DNA of 64,000 nucleotides, from positions 2,170,001-2,234,000 of the forward strand of contig NC_015388.1 of the NCBI RefSeq assembly GCF_000195295.1, in the 5' to 3' direction. The stretch comes from Desulfobacca acetoxidans DSM 11109. GTDB taxonomy: Bacteria > Desulfobacterota > Desulfobaccia > Desulfobaccales > Desulfobaccaceae. The translations under genes and the position numbers were made by a program. Positions 36,358 to 45,073 of this stretch are shown in pieces. The notes under the pieces were generated by a model. It saw nothing but the letters and a program-made list of their open reading frames with translations, was not told the DNA's origin and searched no databases. Within the stretch, counting starts at the first letter, position 1; every line of letters starts with the position of its first letter.

Positions 36358-38577
36358 ATGTCTAAGATAATCATTTCGGCAGCCATTCGGGGCGCCCACA
36401 AAATTGTCGACAAATGTGCCGCCAAGTTGGATGAAGCCCTAAAAAAATATGGTCCCGACCAGGAAATCGGCTTCCCGAATACCGCTTACTTCCTGCCCAT
36501 TATTTATTCATTGATGGGTATCCCGGTAAAAACCTTGAAGGACGCTCAGGGCATTATGGAACGCTGTAAAAGCCTATTGCCACCCGTTCCGTCTGAGAAA
36601 TTTTACCTGCCTTATCTGGGACCCGGCTTGGACGCCGGCCTGGCCACCCTCTTTGCCGAGGAAATCTTTGAGGCCATCCGTATTTTGGAACAGCCCGATT
36701 TCTATGTCTACGGTGAAGATGTTATTGACAAAAGTTCGGCGAATATCTGGGTCGGTCCGGCCGACGACATCATTCTGCGGAAACGCGGCGTAGAATTTGT
36801 AGACGGCTCTGCTCCCGGGTTTGCCGCCGTTGTCGGTTCGGCACCCTCGGTAGATGAAGCCTGTGCCCTGGCTCATGAGTATCAGACCAAGAACCTTTAC
36901 GTCTTTATGGCCGCTCGGGACATCGAGGGTAAGACTTCTTTTGCCGAGCAGCTTGTAGAAGGCGGTATGCAGATCGGTTGGCCGACCCGTTTGGTGCCGT
37001 TCAGCCCGGATATCTCAGGGGCGGTCTTTGCCCTGGGCTTTGCTAACCGGGCGGCCATGTCCTTTGGCGGTTGCAAACCCGGCGCCGCTCTGAAAAACCT
37101 GATATACAACAAAGACCGGATCTTTGCCTTCGTCAACGCCTTGTCCACCATCCCCGACGAGTGGTATGCCAATGCCGCCGGTTGTATCAACTACGGCTTC
37201 CCCACTATCACCAACCAGGATATCCCCCAAGTGCTGCCTACCGGTATCTGTACTTACGAACACGTGGTCAGCAACGTGCCTATGAAGGATATCGGGGCCA
37301 AGTCCATCGAAGTGCGCGGCTTGAAGGTGGTAATCACCGAGGTGCCGATTCCGACCGCCTTCGGTCCGGCCTTCGAGGGTGAGCGGGTCCGTAAAGATGA
37401 GCTTCGGTCGCAATGCGGCGGCGGCAAGACTCTGGCGGTGGAATGGGTTACCAGCAAACGCATGGACGAAGTAGAGGACGGCAAGGTGGAACTCTTCGGT
37501 CCCGACCTCGACTCCGTGAAAGAGGGCGGTGGCCTGCCTCTGGCGGTGGTAGTGGAAGTGGCCGGCCGTAATTTCCAGCCCGACTTCGAACCCATTCTGG
37601 AACGGCAGATGCACCATCTGGTAAACTACGTCCAGGGTATCATGCATATGGGTCAGCGGGATATCGCCTGGTACCGCTTCGGCAAGGCTGCCGTAGAAAA
37701 AGGTTTCCGCCTCGAACATATCGGCAAACTTCTGCATGCTAAGTACCATCAGGATTTCGGTACTATCTTTGACAAGGTGCAGGTGAAGCTTTACACCGAA
37801 AAGGAAAAGGTAGACGAGATTGCGGAACAGGCACGGAAGGTGTATGCCGAGCGGGATGCCCGGATCGAGGGTATGACCGACGAGACCACTGATATCTTCT
37901 ACTCTTGCACTCTGTGTCAGTCGTTTGCACCTACCCACGTCTGCGTGGTCAGCCCGGAGCGGACCGGTCTGTGCGGTGCATACAACTGGATGGACTGCAA
38001 GGCTTCCTATGAAATCAATCCCACCGGTCCGAACCAGCCGGTGGCCAAAGGTAATATGACCGATGAAAGGTATGGCAAGTTTGATGGGGTCGATGCCTTT
38101 GTGCAGAAGGCCTCCCGGCAGGCGATCAACACGGTAAGTTTTTACAGCCTGTTGGTTGACCCGATGACCACCTGCGGCTGCTGCGAGTGTATCGCTTCGG
38201 TTCTGCCGATGTGCAACGGTGTCATGACGGTGCATCGCGACTATACCGGCGAGACCCCCTGCGGTATGAAGTTCACCACCCTGGCGGGCACCGCCGGCGG
38301 CGGTCTGCAGACCCCGGGTTTTGTCGGTCACAGCAAGTATAACATCTGCCAGCGGAAGTACCTGGTAGGTGACGGCGGCCTCCTGCGCATGGTATGGATG
38401 CCCAAGAGCCTGAAAGAAGAGCTCCGGGAAAGATTAATCAAACGGGGTGAGGAATTAGGATATCCCAACCTGATTGATATGATCGCCGACGAAACCGTGG
38501 GCGTTACGGAAGATGCGATCTATCCGTTCCTGGAAGAAAAAGGCCATCCGGCTTTAACGATGGAATCAATCCTGTAG
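36358..38577 (+). CDS. acsB: acetyl-CoA synthase (CODH/ACS alpha subunit)
   Basis: AcsB joins CO, a methyl group and CoA at its A-cluster, or runs in reverse to cleave acetyl-CoA. The A-cluster ligands are visible as C517, C520, C529 and C539 (SCTLCQSFAPTHVC then C in TGLCGAYN), and the distal Ni site C606-G-C608 (TTCGCCECIASVLP). The spacings equal those of the Moorella enzyme. The length, 739 residues, is that of the bacterial type with its N-terminal CODH-docking domain. The ribosome site is TAAGGAGGA. It follows acsA by 85 nt and is separated from acsC by 208 nt containing two strong hairpins. Confidence 0.97.
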   Translation: MSKIIISAAIRGAHKIVDKCAAKLDEALKKYGPDQEIGFPNTAYFLPIIYSLMGIPVKTLKDAQGIMERCKSLLPPVPSEKFYLPYLGPGLDAGLATLFAEEIFEAIRILEQPDFYVYGEDVIDKSSANIWVGPADDIILRKRGVEFVDGSAPGFAAVVGSAPSVDEACALAHEYQTKNLYVFMAARDIEGKTSFAEQLVEGGMQIGWPTRLVPFSPDISGAVFALGFANRAAMSFGGCKPGAALKNLIYNKDRIFAFVNALSTIPDEWYANAAGCINYGFPTITNQDIPQVLPTGICTYEHVVSNVPMKDIGAKSIEVRGLKVVITEVPIPTAFGPAFEGERVRKDELRSQCGGGKTLAVEWVTSKRMDEVEDGKVELFGPDLDSVKEGGGLPLAVVVEVAGRNFQPDFEPILERQMHHLVNYVQGIMHMGQRDIAWYRFGKAAVEKGFRLEHIGKLLHAKYHQDFGTIFDKVQVKLYTEKEKVDEIAEQARKVYAERDARIEGMTDETTDIFYSCTLCQSFAPTHVCVVSPERTGLCGAYNWMDCKASYEINPTGPNQPVAKGNMTDERYGKFDGVDAFVQKASRQAINTVSFYSLLVDPMTTCGCCECIASVLPMCNGVMTVHRDYTGETPCGMKFTTLAGTAGGGLQTPGFVGHSKYNICQRKYLVGDGGLLRMVWMPKSLKEELRERLIKRGEELGYPNLIDMIADETVGVTEDAIYPFLEEKGHPALTMESIL

Positions 38578-38598
38578 TTATGACTAAATGCTCCGGCT

Positions 38599-38626
38599 CG
38601 CTCGGGTTAGCGCCATAACCCGAGCG
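38599..38626 (+). promoter_or_regulatory. hairpin 1 in the acsB-acsC spacer
   Basis: A perfect 11-bp inverted repeat, CGCTCGGGTTA and TAACCCGAGCG, has a 6-nt loop. There is no T run after it, so it may stabilise an mRNA end or mark a processing site more than terminate. Confidence 0.7.
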
Positions 38627-38640
38627 CAGCCGCCTCACTT

Positions 38641-38667
38641 GAGTCTGCCAAAGATTTTGGCAGGCTC
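38641..38667 (+). promoter_or_regulatory. hairpin 2 in the acsB-acsC spacer
   Basis: CTGCCAAA and TTTGGCAG form a perfect 8-bp stem with a GAT loop, extended by GAG and CTC beyond one mismatch. It lies 15 nt after hairpin 1. It is followed by TTATCTGTT, a poor terminator tail. Confidence 0.65.
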
Positions 38668-38785
38668 TTATCTGTTAACCGAGGGCATTCAGCAGAGCTG
38701 AACCGTATTCGTTTTATCTTTAAATTGAGATCGCTGAATGTATCAGCGCCTTCAGGGCGCAGGCCATAAATAAGGAGAGAGAGCA

Positions 38786-40126
38786 ATGGCGTTAACTGGA
38801 ATTGCAATTTTTAAGATGCTCCCTAAAACTAACTGTAAGGAATGCGGTTTTCCCACATGCCTGGCCTTTGCCATGGCCCTGGCCTCCGGAAAAGCAGAAT
38901 TGGCCGCATGTCCTTATGTATCCGAGGAGGCCAAAGAAAAACTTTCCGCCGCCTCGGCCCCGCCGATTCGTCCGGTAAAGATCGACATGAAGGACGCCCA
39001 GATCACAACTGGCGGCGAGACCGTGTTTTTCCGGCATGAGAAGACCTTTTTTAATCCTACCATCCTGGCAGGTACCCTCAATAGCGACCTGAGCGACGCC
39101 GACATCGACGCCAAGCTCAGCGCTTTTATGAAAATGCAGTTTGAGCGGGTGGGTTTTAATCTGCGGCCGCAGATGTTTGTGGTTAAGGATGTAAATGGCG
39201 ACGCGGCCAAATTTGCCGCCGTAGCCAAAGCAATCGTGGATAAGAGCGACGCCGCCATCGTATTGATGAGCGACAAGGTTGAGGTTTTGAAGGCTGGCGC
39301 CGAGGCTGCCAAAGAGCGCAAACCTGTCCTGTATGCTGCTACTGCGGCCAATGCCGACGCCGTCGGTGGTCTGGCCAAAGAGATGGGTCTCCCTGTAGTG
39401 GCGAAAGCAGACGGTTACGATGCCCTGGCCGAATTGACTACCAAGCTCACCGGCATGGGTTTGCAAGATATTATTTTGGATTCCGGGGCTCGGACCATCA
39501 AACAGGTGTTGCAAGACAACATCGCCATCCGTCGGGCCCCGCTCCTGGCGCAATTCAAGCCCTTCGGCTTTCCGACCATCAACTTACCCTGTGAAATGAC
39601 CGATGATCCGATGAAGGAAGCCCTCTATGCTTCCATCTGCATTGCCAAGTATGGCGGCATTGTAGTTTTAAAAGACCTGGATCCGACTTATATCTTCCCG
39701 TTGTTGCTGCAGCGTCTGAACATTTACACCGACCCGCAGCGGCCAATGATTGTCACTCCGGGCATCTATCCCCTCAATAACCCGGATGAGAATTCGATTA
39801 TTGCCATTACTACCAATTTCGCCCTTACCTACTTTATCGTTACGGGTGAGATTGAGGGAAGCAAAGTTCCCACCTGGCTCCTCATTAAAGACACCGAAGG
39901 TCTGTCGGTTATGACCGCCTGGGCTGCAGGGAAATTCTCCGGCGACGACGTCGGCATGTTTGTCAAGAAGTGCGGCATCGTCGATAAAGCAAAGACCCGC
40001 TCCCTCATTATACCCGGTTATGCGGCAGCCATCAGTGGCGACCTGGAGGAAGAGCTACCTGATTGGAAGATTCTCATCGGTCCACGGGAAGCAGCCCATA
40101 TCCCGGCCTTCTTCAAGGCTCAGTAG
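38786..40126 (+). CDS. acsC: corrinoid/iron-sulfur protein large subunit of CODH/ACS
   Basis: AcsC binds the cobamide cofactor and a low-potential 4Fe-4S cluster that reactivates it. The cluster ligands C17, C20, C25 and C42 lie in NCKECGFPTC and AACPYV, with the spacing of the Moorella protein. A TIM-barrel domain and a C-terminal cobamide-binding domain follow, ending with LIIPGYAAAISGDLEEELPDWKILIGPREAAHIPAFFK. The length (446) is normal. The ribosome site is AAGGAGAGAG. It forms a heterodimer with AcsD, whose gene is at the start of the cluster. Confidence 0.96.
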   Translation: MALTGIAIFKMLPKTNCKECGFPTCLAFAMALASGKAELAACPYVSEEAKEKLSAASAPPIRPVKIDMKDAQITTGGETVFFRHEKTFFNPTILAGTLNSDLSDADIDAKLSAFMKMQFERVGFNLRPQMFVVKDVNGDAAKFAAVAKAIVDKSDAAIVLMSDKVEVLKAGAEAAKERKPVLYAATAANADAVGGLAKEMGLPVVAKADGYDALAELTTKLTGMGLQDIILDSGARTIKQVLQDNIAIRRAPLLAQFKPFGFPTINLPCEMTDDPMKEALYASICIAKYGGIVVLKDLDPTYIFPLLLQRLNIYTDPQRPMIVTPGIYPLNNPDENSIIAITTNFALTYFIVTGEIEGSKVPTWLLIKDTEGLSVMTAWAAGKFSGDDVGMFVKKCGIVDKAKTRSLIIPGYAAAISGDLEEELPDWKILIGPREAAHIPAFFKAQ

Positions 40127-40161
40127 GAAAGCAATCGGCTCTGAAGAAGACAACAATTCAA

Positions 40162-40183
40162 AGGAGGCCGTTTCCGGCCTCCT
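40162..40183 (+). promoter_or_regulatory. hairpin between acsC and acsE
   Basis: AGGAGGCCG and CGGCCTCCT form a perfect 9-bp stem with a TTTC loop. The tail has no T run. The 5' arm contains a Shine-Dalgarno-like AGGAGG that the stem would hide. Confidence 0.65.
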
Positions 40184-40215
40184 CAATCCAGTTCTCCAAA
40201 GAAAGGGGAGGCGAT

Positions 40216-41109
40216 ATGAGCCAAAGGTTGATCCGCATAGGTGAGAACCTCAACGTGGTGACCAAAAGATACGGCGAGGCCATGAAAAATCGGGATAAAA
40301 AGCCCCTGCAGGAGCTTGCCATGGCCGAAGCCGAAAAAGGCGTCGATTATATTGACCTTAATATCGGTCCGGCCAGAAAAGGCGGCGAAGAACTCATGGA
40401 ATGGGTGGTAAAAACGGTGCAGGAAGTTGTACCCAACATCCCCCTGGCCCTCGACACCTCCAACATTGCCGCCATGGAAGCCGGCCTCAAAGTCCACAAA
40501 GGCAAGGCCCTTATCAACTCCATCATGGCCCGTCCCGAGCGCATGGATGGCATGATGCCCTTGGTGAGGAAGTACGATGCTTACATGATCGGTCTGCTTT
40601 GGGGACCGGAAGGTATGCCTCGAGATGAGCACGAACGGGGTATGCTCACTGCCGAAATCCTCGCGAAAGCGGCGGAGTATGGCATTGAGAATGAGGATAT
40701 CTGGTTTGATCCCATCATCGCCCCCCTGAATATCCAGCAACAGCAGCTGGTGTCATCTTTAGAGTTCATGAAGATGCTTCAGGACATGGCGCCAGGGTCA
40801 AAATCCACCTGCGGTCTCTCAAACTCCAGCAATGGCGTGCCCGATAACCTGCGGCCGGTGATTAATATCACCTTTGCCGTTATGCTGCAACGGTATGGCA
40901 TGTACTCCGCCATCGTAGATGCTTTTGATGATAAATTAAAAGCCATGACCTCGGGTGAGCCCAACCCTACGGTGGATGCCATCTACAAGGCCATGGACGG
41001 CGAGGCTGTGGACATGGACAAACTGGACCAGGATGGCAAAAACTATATCAAAACTGTCCGCTGTATCATGGGGCAGACCCTGTTTTCCGATTCCTGGCTG
41101 GAAGTGTAA
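40216..41109 (+). CDS. acsE: methyltetrahydrofolate:corrinoid/iron-sulfur protein methyltransferase
   Basis: AcsE moves the methyl group between methyl-tetrahydrofolate and the AcsCD corrinoid. The TIM-barrel, 297 residues long, has the pterin-binding pattern IGENLNVVTKRYGEA, YIDLNIGPARKGG, LALDTSNIAAMEAGL, SIMARPERMDGMMPLV and CGLSNSSNGVP. This is the standard bacterial MeTr length. The ATG at 40216 has AAAGGGGAGG upstream; a longer in-frame reading to 40063 runs back into acsC and is rejected. It is the last gene of the cluster and is followed by a terminator. Genes for the remaining folate branch (fhs, folD, metF) are not in the window. Confidence 0.96.
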   Translation: MSQRLIRIGENLNVVTKRYGEAMKNRDKKPLQELAMAEAEKGVDYIDLNIGPARKGGEELMEWVVKTVQEVVPNIPLALDTSNIAAMEAGLKVHKGKALINSIMARPERMDGMMPLVRKYDAYMIGLLWGPEGMPRDEHERGMLTAEILAKAAEYGIENEDIWFDPIIAPLNIQQQQLVSSLEFMKMLQDMAPGSKSTCGLSNSSNGVPDNLRPVINITFAVMLQRYGMYSAIVDAFDDKLKAMTSGEPNPTVDAIYKAMDGEAVDMDKLDQDGKNYIKTVRCIMGQTLFSDSWLEV

Positions 41110-41137
41110 CGATAGAGGACATATATCTAACAGAAAA

Positions 41138-41168
41138 GGGGAGGGCGGCAGCCTTCCCCAGCTTTTTC
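41138..41168 (+). terminator. intrinsic terminator of the acs cluster
   Basis: GGGGAGGGC pairs with GCCTTCCCC (nine pairs, one G-U) around a GGCA loop, followed by AGCTTTTTCT. Confidence 0.75.
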
Positions 41169-41208
41169 TCCGGATCCGTAGGAACCACCCATCCGGACCC
41201 GGATAGCG

Positions 41209-41688
41209 TCAGACCCCACACTTTTTAATCCTCTGCAATATTAAATCAACTGCCTCCTGAGATGTCGTTACCATTGCCACCCCTTCCAACCGCCAGGTGA
41301 CTGACAACCCCACTACGGGTTTTCCCAGCTTGAGTGCAATAGCCGCCTCCGAAATTGTGCCGTATTCCCCGTCTACTGCAATCAATCCGTCTGCGCTGTG
41401 GGCGATCAAGACATTGCGGGCGTGTCCCAGGTTGGTCGGAAGGCTATAGGTCAGGTAGGGATTGGCATCTTGTCGGTCTGGTCCGGGTAGGATACCGATA
41501 CTAACGCCTCCCGCCTCCTGGGCACCCCGAGCCGCGGTCGACATGACCCCGCCCAAGCCACCGCAGAGCAGGACTGCGCCTCTCCGGGCGATTTCCTGAC
41601 CTATCTGCCAGGCTACAGGGAGGATACCACCTGTTGCTTTGCTGCCGCCGATAACTGCAATATAGACCGGGGGTGTTCTGGAAATCAT
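41209..41688 (-). CDS. TIGR00725-family SLOG/LOG-like protein
   Basis: The protein has the SLOG Rossmann fold of lysine-decarboxylase-like (LOG) proteins: AVIGGSKATGG at the N-terminus, LLCGGLGGVMSTAARGAQEAGGVSIGILPG, NVLIAHSADGLIAVDGEYGTISEAAIAL. These bind nucleotide-derived ligands; true LOG enzymes cleave nucleoside monophosphates. The catalytic LOG motif PGGxGTxxE is altered here to VDGEYGTISE, as in the TIGR00725 branch, so hydrolase activity is uncertain. At 159 residues the length matches that family. It is the last gene of a leftward set with the DHS-like gene and gmhA, separated by about 140 nt. Confidence 0.8.
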   Translation of the reverse strand: MISRTPPVYIAVIGGSKATGGILPVAWQIGQEIARRGAVLLCGGLGGVMSTAARGAQEAGGVSIGILPGPDRQDANPYLTYSLPTNLGHARNVLIAHSADGLIAVDGEYGTISEAAIALKLGKPVVGLSVTWRLEGVAMVTTSQEAVDLILQRIKKCGV

Positions 41689-41827
41689 TTCATTGTCTTT
41701 TCTTTATCGAATTGATGAAACACTTCAACTGCTTAGGGGGAATACAAGATTTTCCCCTATCGGATGGGGCTGTCGGTGCCGTAGTGCTGTAGGAGCGGCA
41801 CCGTCCACCATTCCTTGATCTATTCTC

Positions 41828-42829
41828 TCAGATAGGTGAGGTATTATCTCTTGGTAAATTTTTCCTGGCGGTTGCTTCCGAGCACTCCTCCACCACCATG
41901 GCCGCCAGGAGAGGAAACAGGATCTCATGATGGCCGGTCAGGGCGAATCCCTGTCCTGACCCTTGAGTGGGACGCCGCACGACGTTGGTCAAGGGTCGGT
42001 AGTGTTGGATAAAGTCCAGGTTGACGGTGGTCAATGGCGTTACCGGCGACCCAAGATTGCGGGCCAAAGAAAGTGCCTTGAGAAAAACCTCCGGCAATAT
42101 GACCGCCGAACCGAGATTAAGATACACACCTCCTGCCAACCGGCTCACCAGAGCGGCAAAAACCCGAAAATCCTGGTGTGTGGCTTGCCCCAAAGCTGCC
42201 GGGTCGACGCTCGGATGCATATGGATAATATCCGTACCTACTGCCACATGTATGGTGGCCGGTATGCCTGATGCTGCCGCCTGCGCCAAAACGCTGAGAT
42301 GGTTGTGGGGAAAATCGGCCTCTAATAGTCGCCGGCCGACAGCCTCTCCCAGTCCCAGACCTTGATCCACCCCCCAACTGATGGCGCGGTTGAGAAAAAC
42401 GGCCGTTTCTTCCGCCATGCCGAACTGACCTGCTCCTATGACAGCCTCAACCTCCTCCGAGGTGCGTCCTACCATGGCGATCTCGGCGTCGTGAATGATG
42501 CCGGCGCCATTGAGGGCGACTGCCGAAATGAGGCTTCGATGCATCAGATCGATAATCAGGGGGCTTAATCCTACCTTTAAGACATGGGCCCCAAATCCGA
42601 GAAGAACGAGATGATCCTGCCGGCGAGCCTGCACCCAAGCCGCAGCAATCTTTCTAATATCGAGGCCGGCCAAGATCTTAGGCAGGGTGTTGAGGTAATC
42701 CTGGAAAGATCCGCCGGGCCGCCAGGGTTGGGCAAAATCGGTATGCGTGACTTTACTATGGCGGTCTTTCAGACTATACGTCTGGACCTGATCCAGAGAC
42801 AGTGGGACAATCTTTTCGTACTCATTCAT
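41828..42829 (-). CDS. deoxyhypusine-synthase-like protein
   Basis: The central part (LVLLGFGAHVLKVGLSPLIIDLMHRSLISAVALNGAGIIHDAEIAMVGRTSEEVE) has the NAD-binding pattern of the bacterial deoxyhypusine-synthase-like family, seen in deltaproteobacteria. Bacterial members are not expected to modify eIF5A and some act as homospermidine synthases; this one is uncharacterised to my knowledge. FGMAEET and the VAVGTDIIHMHPS segment are further landmarks. I choose the ATG at 42829, two bases after the gmhA stop, which implies translational coupling; a start at 42877 would overlap gmhA by 46 bases. The pairing with gmhA hints at an unknown sugar or polyamine step. Confidence 0.65.
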   Translation of the reverse strand: MNEYEKIVPLSLDQVQTYSLKDRHSKVTHTDFAQPWRPGGSFQDYLNTLPKILAGLDIRKIAAAWVQARRQDHLVLLGFGAHVLKVGLSPLIIDLMHRSLISAVALNGAGIIHDAEIAMVGRTSEEVEAVIGAGQFGMAEETAVFLNRAISWGVDQGLGLGEAVGRRLLEADFPHNHLSVLAQAAASGIPATIHVAVGTDIIHMHPSVDPAALGQATHQDFRVFAALVSRLAGGVYLNLGSAVILPEVFLKALSLARNLGSPVTPLTTVNLDFIQHYRPLTNVVRRPTQGSGQGFALTGHHEILFPLLAAMVVEECSEATARKNLPRDNTSPI

Positions 42830-42831
42830 GG

Positions 42832-43419
42832 CTACTGAAAGCGTTCCGGAAATAGGAGGAAGTCCACCAGGTCGCACAGAATATGGCCTATGGCAAGCTG
42901 CACTTCCTGGATGCGGGGTGTCTGACGTGAACGGACGATCAGGGCAATGTCCGCCAAGGGCGCCATCTTGCCCCCTTCCCGGCCGGTTACCGCCAGCGTT
43001 TTTAGACCCTGGGCCCGGGCCACGGTCAAGGCCTGCACCACATTGGGGGAGTCACCGCTGGTGCTAATGCCCCAGGCAACGTCGCCCTTCTGCCCTAAGG
43101 CCTGAACCTGCTTGACAAAGACTTCCCGAAAATCGTAGTCATTGCCGACAGCGGTGAGAATCGAGGAATCAGTGGTCAGGGCGATGGCGGCTAAGGGCGG
43201 TCGCTCAATCTGAAAACGGTTGACAAATTCCGCCGCTAAATGCTGGGCGTCGGCAGCACTGCCGCCGTTGCCGAAGAGGAGTAACTTGTTCCCCTCACGC
43301 AACACCGTGGCCAACATCCGGGCTGCGGCCACCACCTGCTCCGTCTGTTCCTCCATAAAACTCGCCATCAACTGCATAGACTGTGAAAAGGCCTCTTTGA
43401 CCCGGTGTTCGAGTAACAT
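42832..43419 (-). CDS. gmhA: sedoheptulose 7-phosphate isomerase
   Basis: GmhA makes D-glycero-D-manno-heptose 7-phosphate, the first step of LPS heptose synthesis. It is a SIS-domain protein with LLLFGNGGSAADAQHLAAEFVNRF, ALTTDSSILTAVGNDYDFREVF, GISTSGDSPNV and QEVQLAIGHILCDLVD, including the His and Glu expected at the active site. Its 195 residues are normal. Other heptose genes (hldE, gmhB) are absent from this neighbourhood. The downstream DHS-like gene begins two bases after its stop. Confidence 0.92.
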   Translation of the reverse strand: MLLEHRVKEAFSQSMQLMASFMEEQTEQVVAAARMLATVLREGNKLLLFGNGGSAADAQHLAAEFVNRFQIERPPLAAIALTTDSSILTAVGNDYDFREVFVKQVQALGQKGDVAWGISTSGDSPNVVQALTVARAQGLKTLAVTGREGGKMAPLADIALIVRSRQTPRIQEVQLAIGHILCDLVDFLLFPERFQ

Positions 43420-43962
43420 CTGTCTATCCTTCGGAAGGATTTTAGCTTATTGAGCAAATTATAACTGCACAGGCTCGAGAGTCTGTGCTATCGGCAACTG
43501 TTTTGCATAGTCTACGGGCGCTTTTGAAAGAATGACAATTACTATGTATCTTGGAGGGCCCAAAAGTCAAGAAAATCCGATTGGGAAACCTTAGTGGGCA
43601 GGTCAATCCTATATGTTCCATTACACTCCTTTAGAGGAGGAGTGTGAGCCCGATGAGCCGGGAATTGACTTTGAACTTCAGGATAGTTGGGAAAAAGATT
43701 GACGATTATGGAATGGTACTTTAATATTAACACGTTATTATCTTTTAGCGGTCGGTCGAAGTACTGGTATGTTAGAGGGCGGTGGAATTGGACCCTACAG
43801 CCTTTCCGCCGGTCGCCCTGGGGGAGAGAGCCGGGACGAAAAGTAAAACCGAAAACTTGAAATCTTATCCCAATACCTGGCCGTTAGAGAAAATCATTTT
43901 ATCTCGAAAGTTATAAACCGTCTTGCGATGTTGACGTCCGGGCGGGAAAGGAGAAAATTGTT
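43420..43962. other. divergent intergenic region and long gap leader
   Basis: About 540 bp lies between gmhA (leftward) and gap (rightward). An inverted repeat, ACACTCCT and AGGAGTGT with a 7-nt loop, lies at 43623-43645. The gap promoter is at 43699-43727. The roughly 230-nt transcribed leader includes a GC-rich segment (43776-43835) that can fold, for example GGGCGG with CCGCC. I do not recognise a known riboswitch in it. Confidence 0.5.
43699..43727 (+). promoter_or_regulatory. sigma70 promoter of the gap-pgk-tpiA operon
   Basis: TTGACG (43699-43704) and TAATAT (43722-43727) are spaced by 17 nt, close to consensus. Transcription would begin near 43735. Confidence 0.65.
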
Positions 43963-44973
43963 ATGCCAATCCGTGTCGCCATTAACGGTTTCGGTCGCAT
44001 CGGTCGTTGTTTGGCCCGGGTCATCTTTTCAGAGCGTCAGGATGTTGAGCTGGTTGCTATCAACAGCCGGGGCGATACCGAATCGGCGGCGCTGTTGTTC
44101 AAATATGATTCCATTCATGGCGTTTTCCCAAGCGAAGTAAGGGCTAGACCTGATAGCCTGATTATCGATGACCGCGAGGTCCGTATCACCCGTCTGGATG
44201 ATCCCCGGAAGTTACCTTGGAAAGATCTGGCGGTGGATATTGTCCTCGAATCCACCGGAGTCTTTCGGGATCGTTCTTCTAATGAGGGCCACCTGGCGGC
44301 AGGCGCCCATAAGGTCATTGTCGGAGCGCCCGGTAAAAAGTTAGACGCTACTTTTGTCCTGGGCGTCAATGAAAAACACTATGATCCTGTAAAACATGTG
44401 ATAGTCTCCAATGCTTCATGTACCACCAACTGCCTGGCGCCTTTGGTCAAGGTACTGCATCAACATTTTGGGGTAGAATACGGGTTGATGACAACGGTGC
44501 ATTCTTATACGATGGACCAGCGATTGCTGGATGGTTCCCACCAAGATGCGCGGCGGGCTCGGGCGGCCGCCCTGTCCATGGTTCCTACCAGCACTGGGGC
44601 GGCCAAGGCCGTGGCCGAAGTACTTCCCGAATTGAAAGGCAAATTGGACGGTCTGTCGGTAAGGGTGCCAACGGCCAACGTCTCCATCGTTGATTTGAAT
44701 GTCATGGTAGCCAGGACAACAACCAAAGAGGGGGTTAATCAGGCCTTCCAAGAGGCAGCCGCCGCGGAACTCAAGGGCATTCTGCAATATGTGACCCTGC
44801 CGCTGGTCTCCTGCGATTATAACGGCTGTCCCTATTCCGCCAGCCTCGATGCCGAACTTACTGCAGTCATGCAAGGCAACCTGGTTAAGATCATGGCCTG
44901 GTATGATAACGAGATGGGCTTCTCGCACCGCATGATAGACCTGGCGGCATATATGGGACAAAGATTAACTTGA
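43963..44973 (+). CDS. gap: glyceraldehyde-3-phosphate dehydrogenase, type I
   Basis: The enzyme interconverts glyceraldehyde 3-phosphate and 1,3-bisphosphoglycerate with NAD. The Rossmann motif INGFGRIGRCLARV opens the protein. The catalytic Cys is in SNASCTTNCLAPLVKVL, and NEMGFSHRMIDLA closes it. The 336 residues are normal. The ATG is preceded by AAAGGAGAAAATTGTT. It starts an operon with pgk, tpiA and probably secG. In this organism the operon is likely gluconeogenic as much as glycolytic. Confidence 0.97.
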   Translation: MPIRVAINGFGRIGRCLARVIFSERQDVELVAINSRGDTESAALLFKYDSIHGVFPSEVRARPDSLIIDDREVRITRLDDPRKLPWKDLAVDIVLESTGVFRDRSSNEGHLAAGAHKVIVGAPGKKLDATFVLGVNEKHYDPVKHVIVSNASCTTNCLAPLVKVLHQHFGVEYGLMTTVHSYTMDQRLLDGSHQDARRARAAALSMVPTSTGAAKAVAEVLPELKGKLDGLSVRVPTANVSIVDLNVMVARTTTKEGVNQAFQEAAAAELKGILQYVTLPLVSCDYNGCPYSASLDAELTAVMQGNLVKIMAWYDNEMGFSHRMIDLAAYMGQRLT

Positions 44974-45073
44974 CCATTCATCCCACAGTAGTCTGCTGGC
45001 AACTGGGACAGAGGTTGCACCGCACGGGGAGCCGAGGAGCTGAACTCTTGACACTTGCGAAAAGGAGAGCCGG

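Noticed and set aside
37015-38331. Long open frame (438 codons) on the minus strand inside acsB
   Set aside because: It lies fully opposite a gene with all A-cluster ligands, has no ribosome site or family features, and results from the codon pattern of acsB.
43623-43645. ACACTCCT/AGGAGTGT inverted repeat as a terminator
   Set aside because: No T run on either strand; kept only as a note in the intergenic entry.
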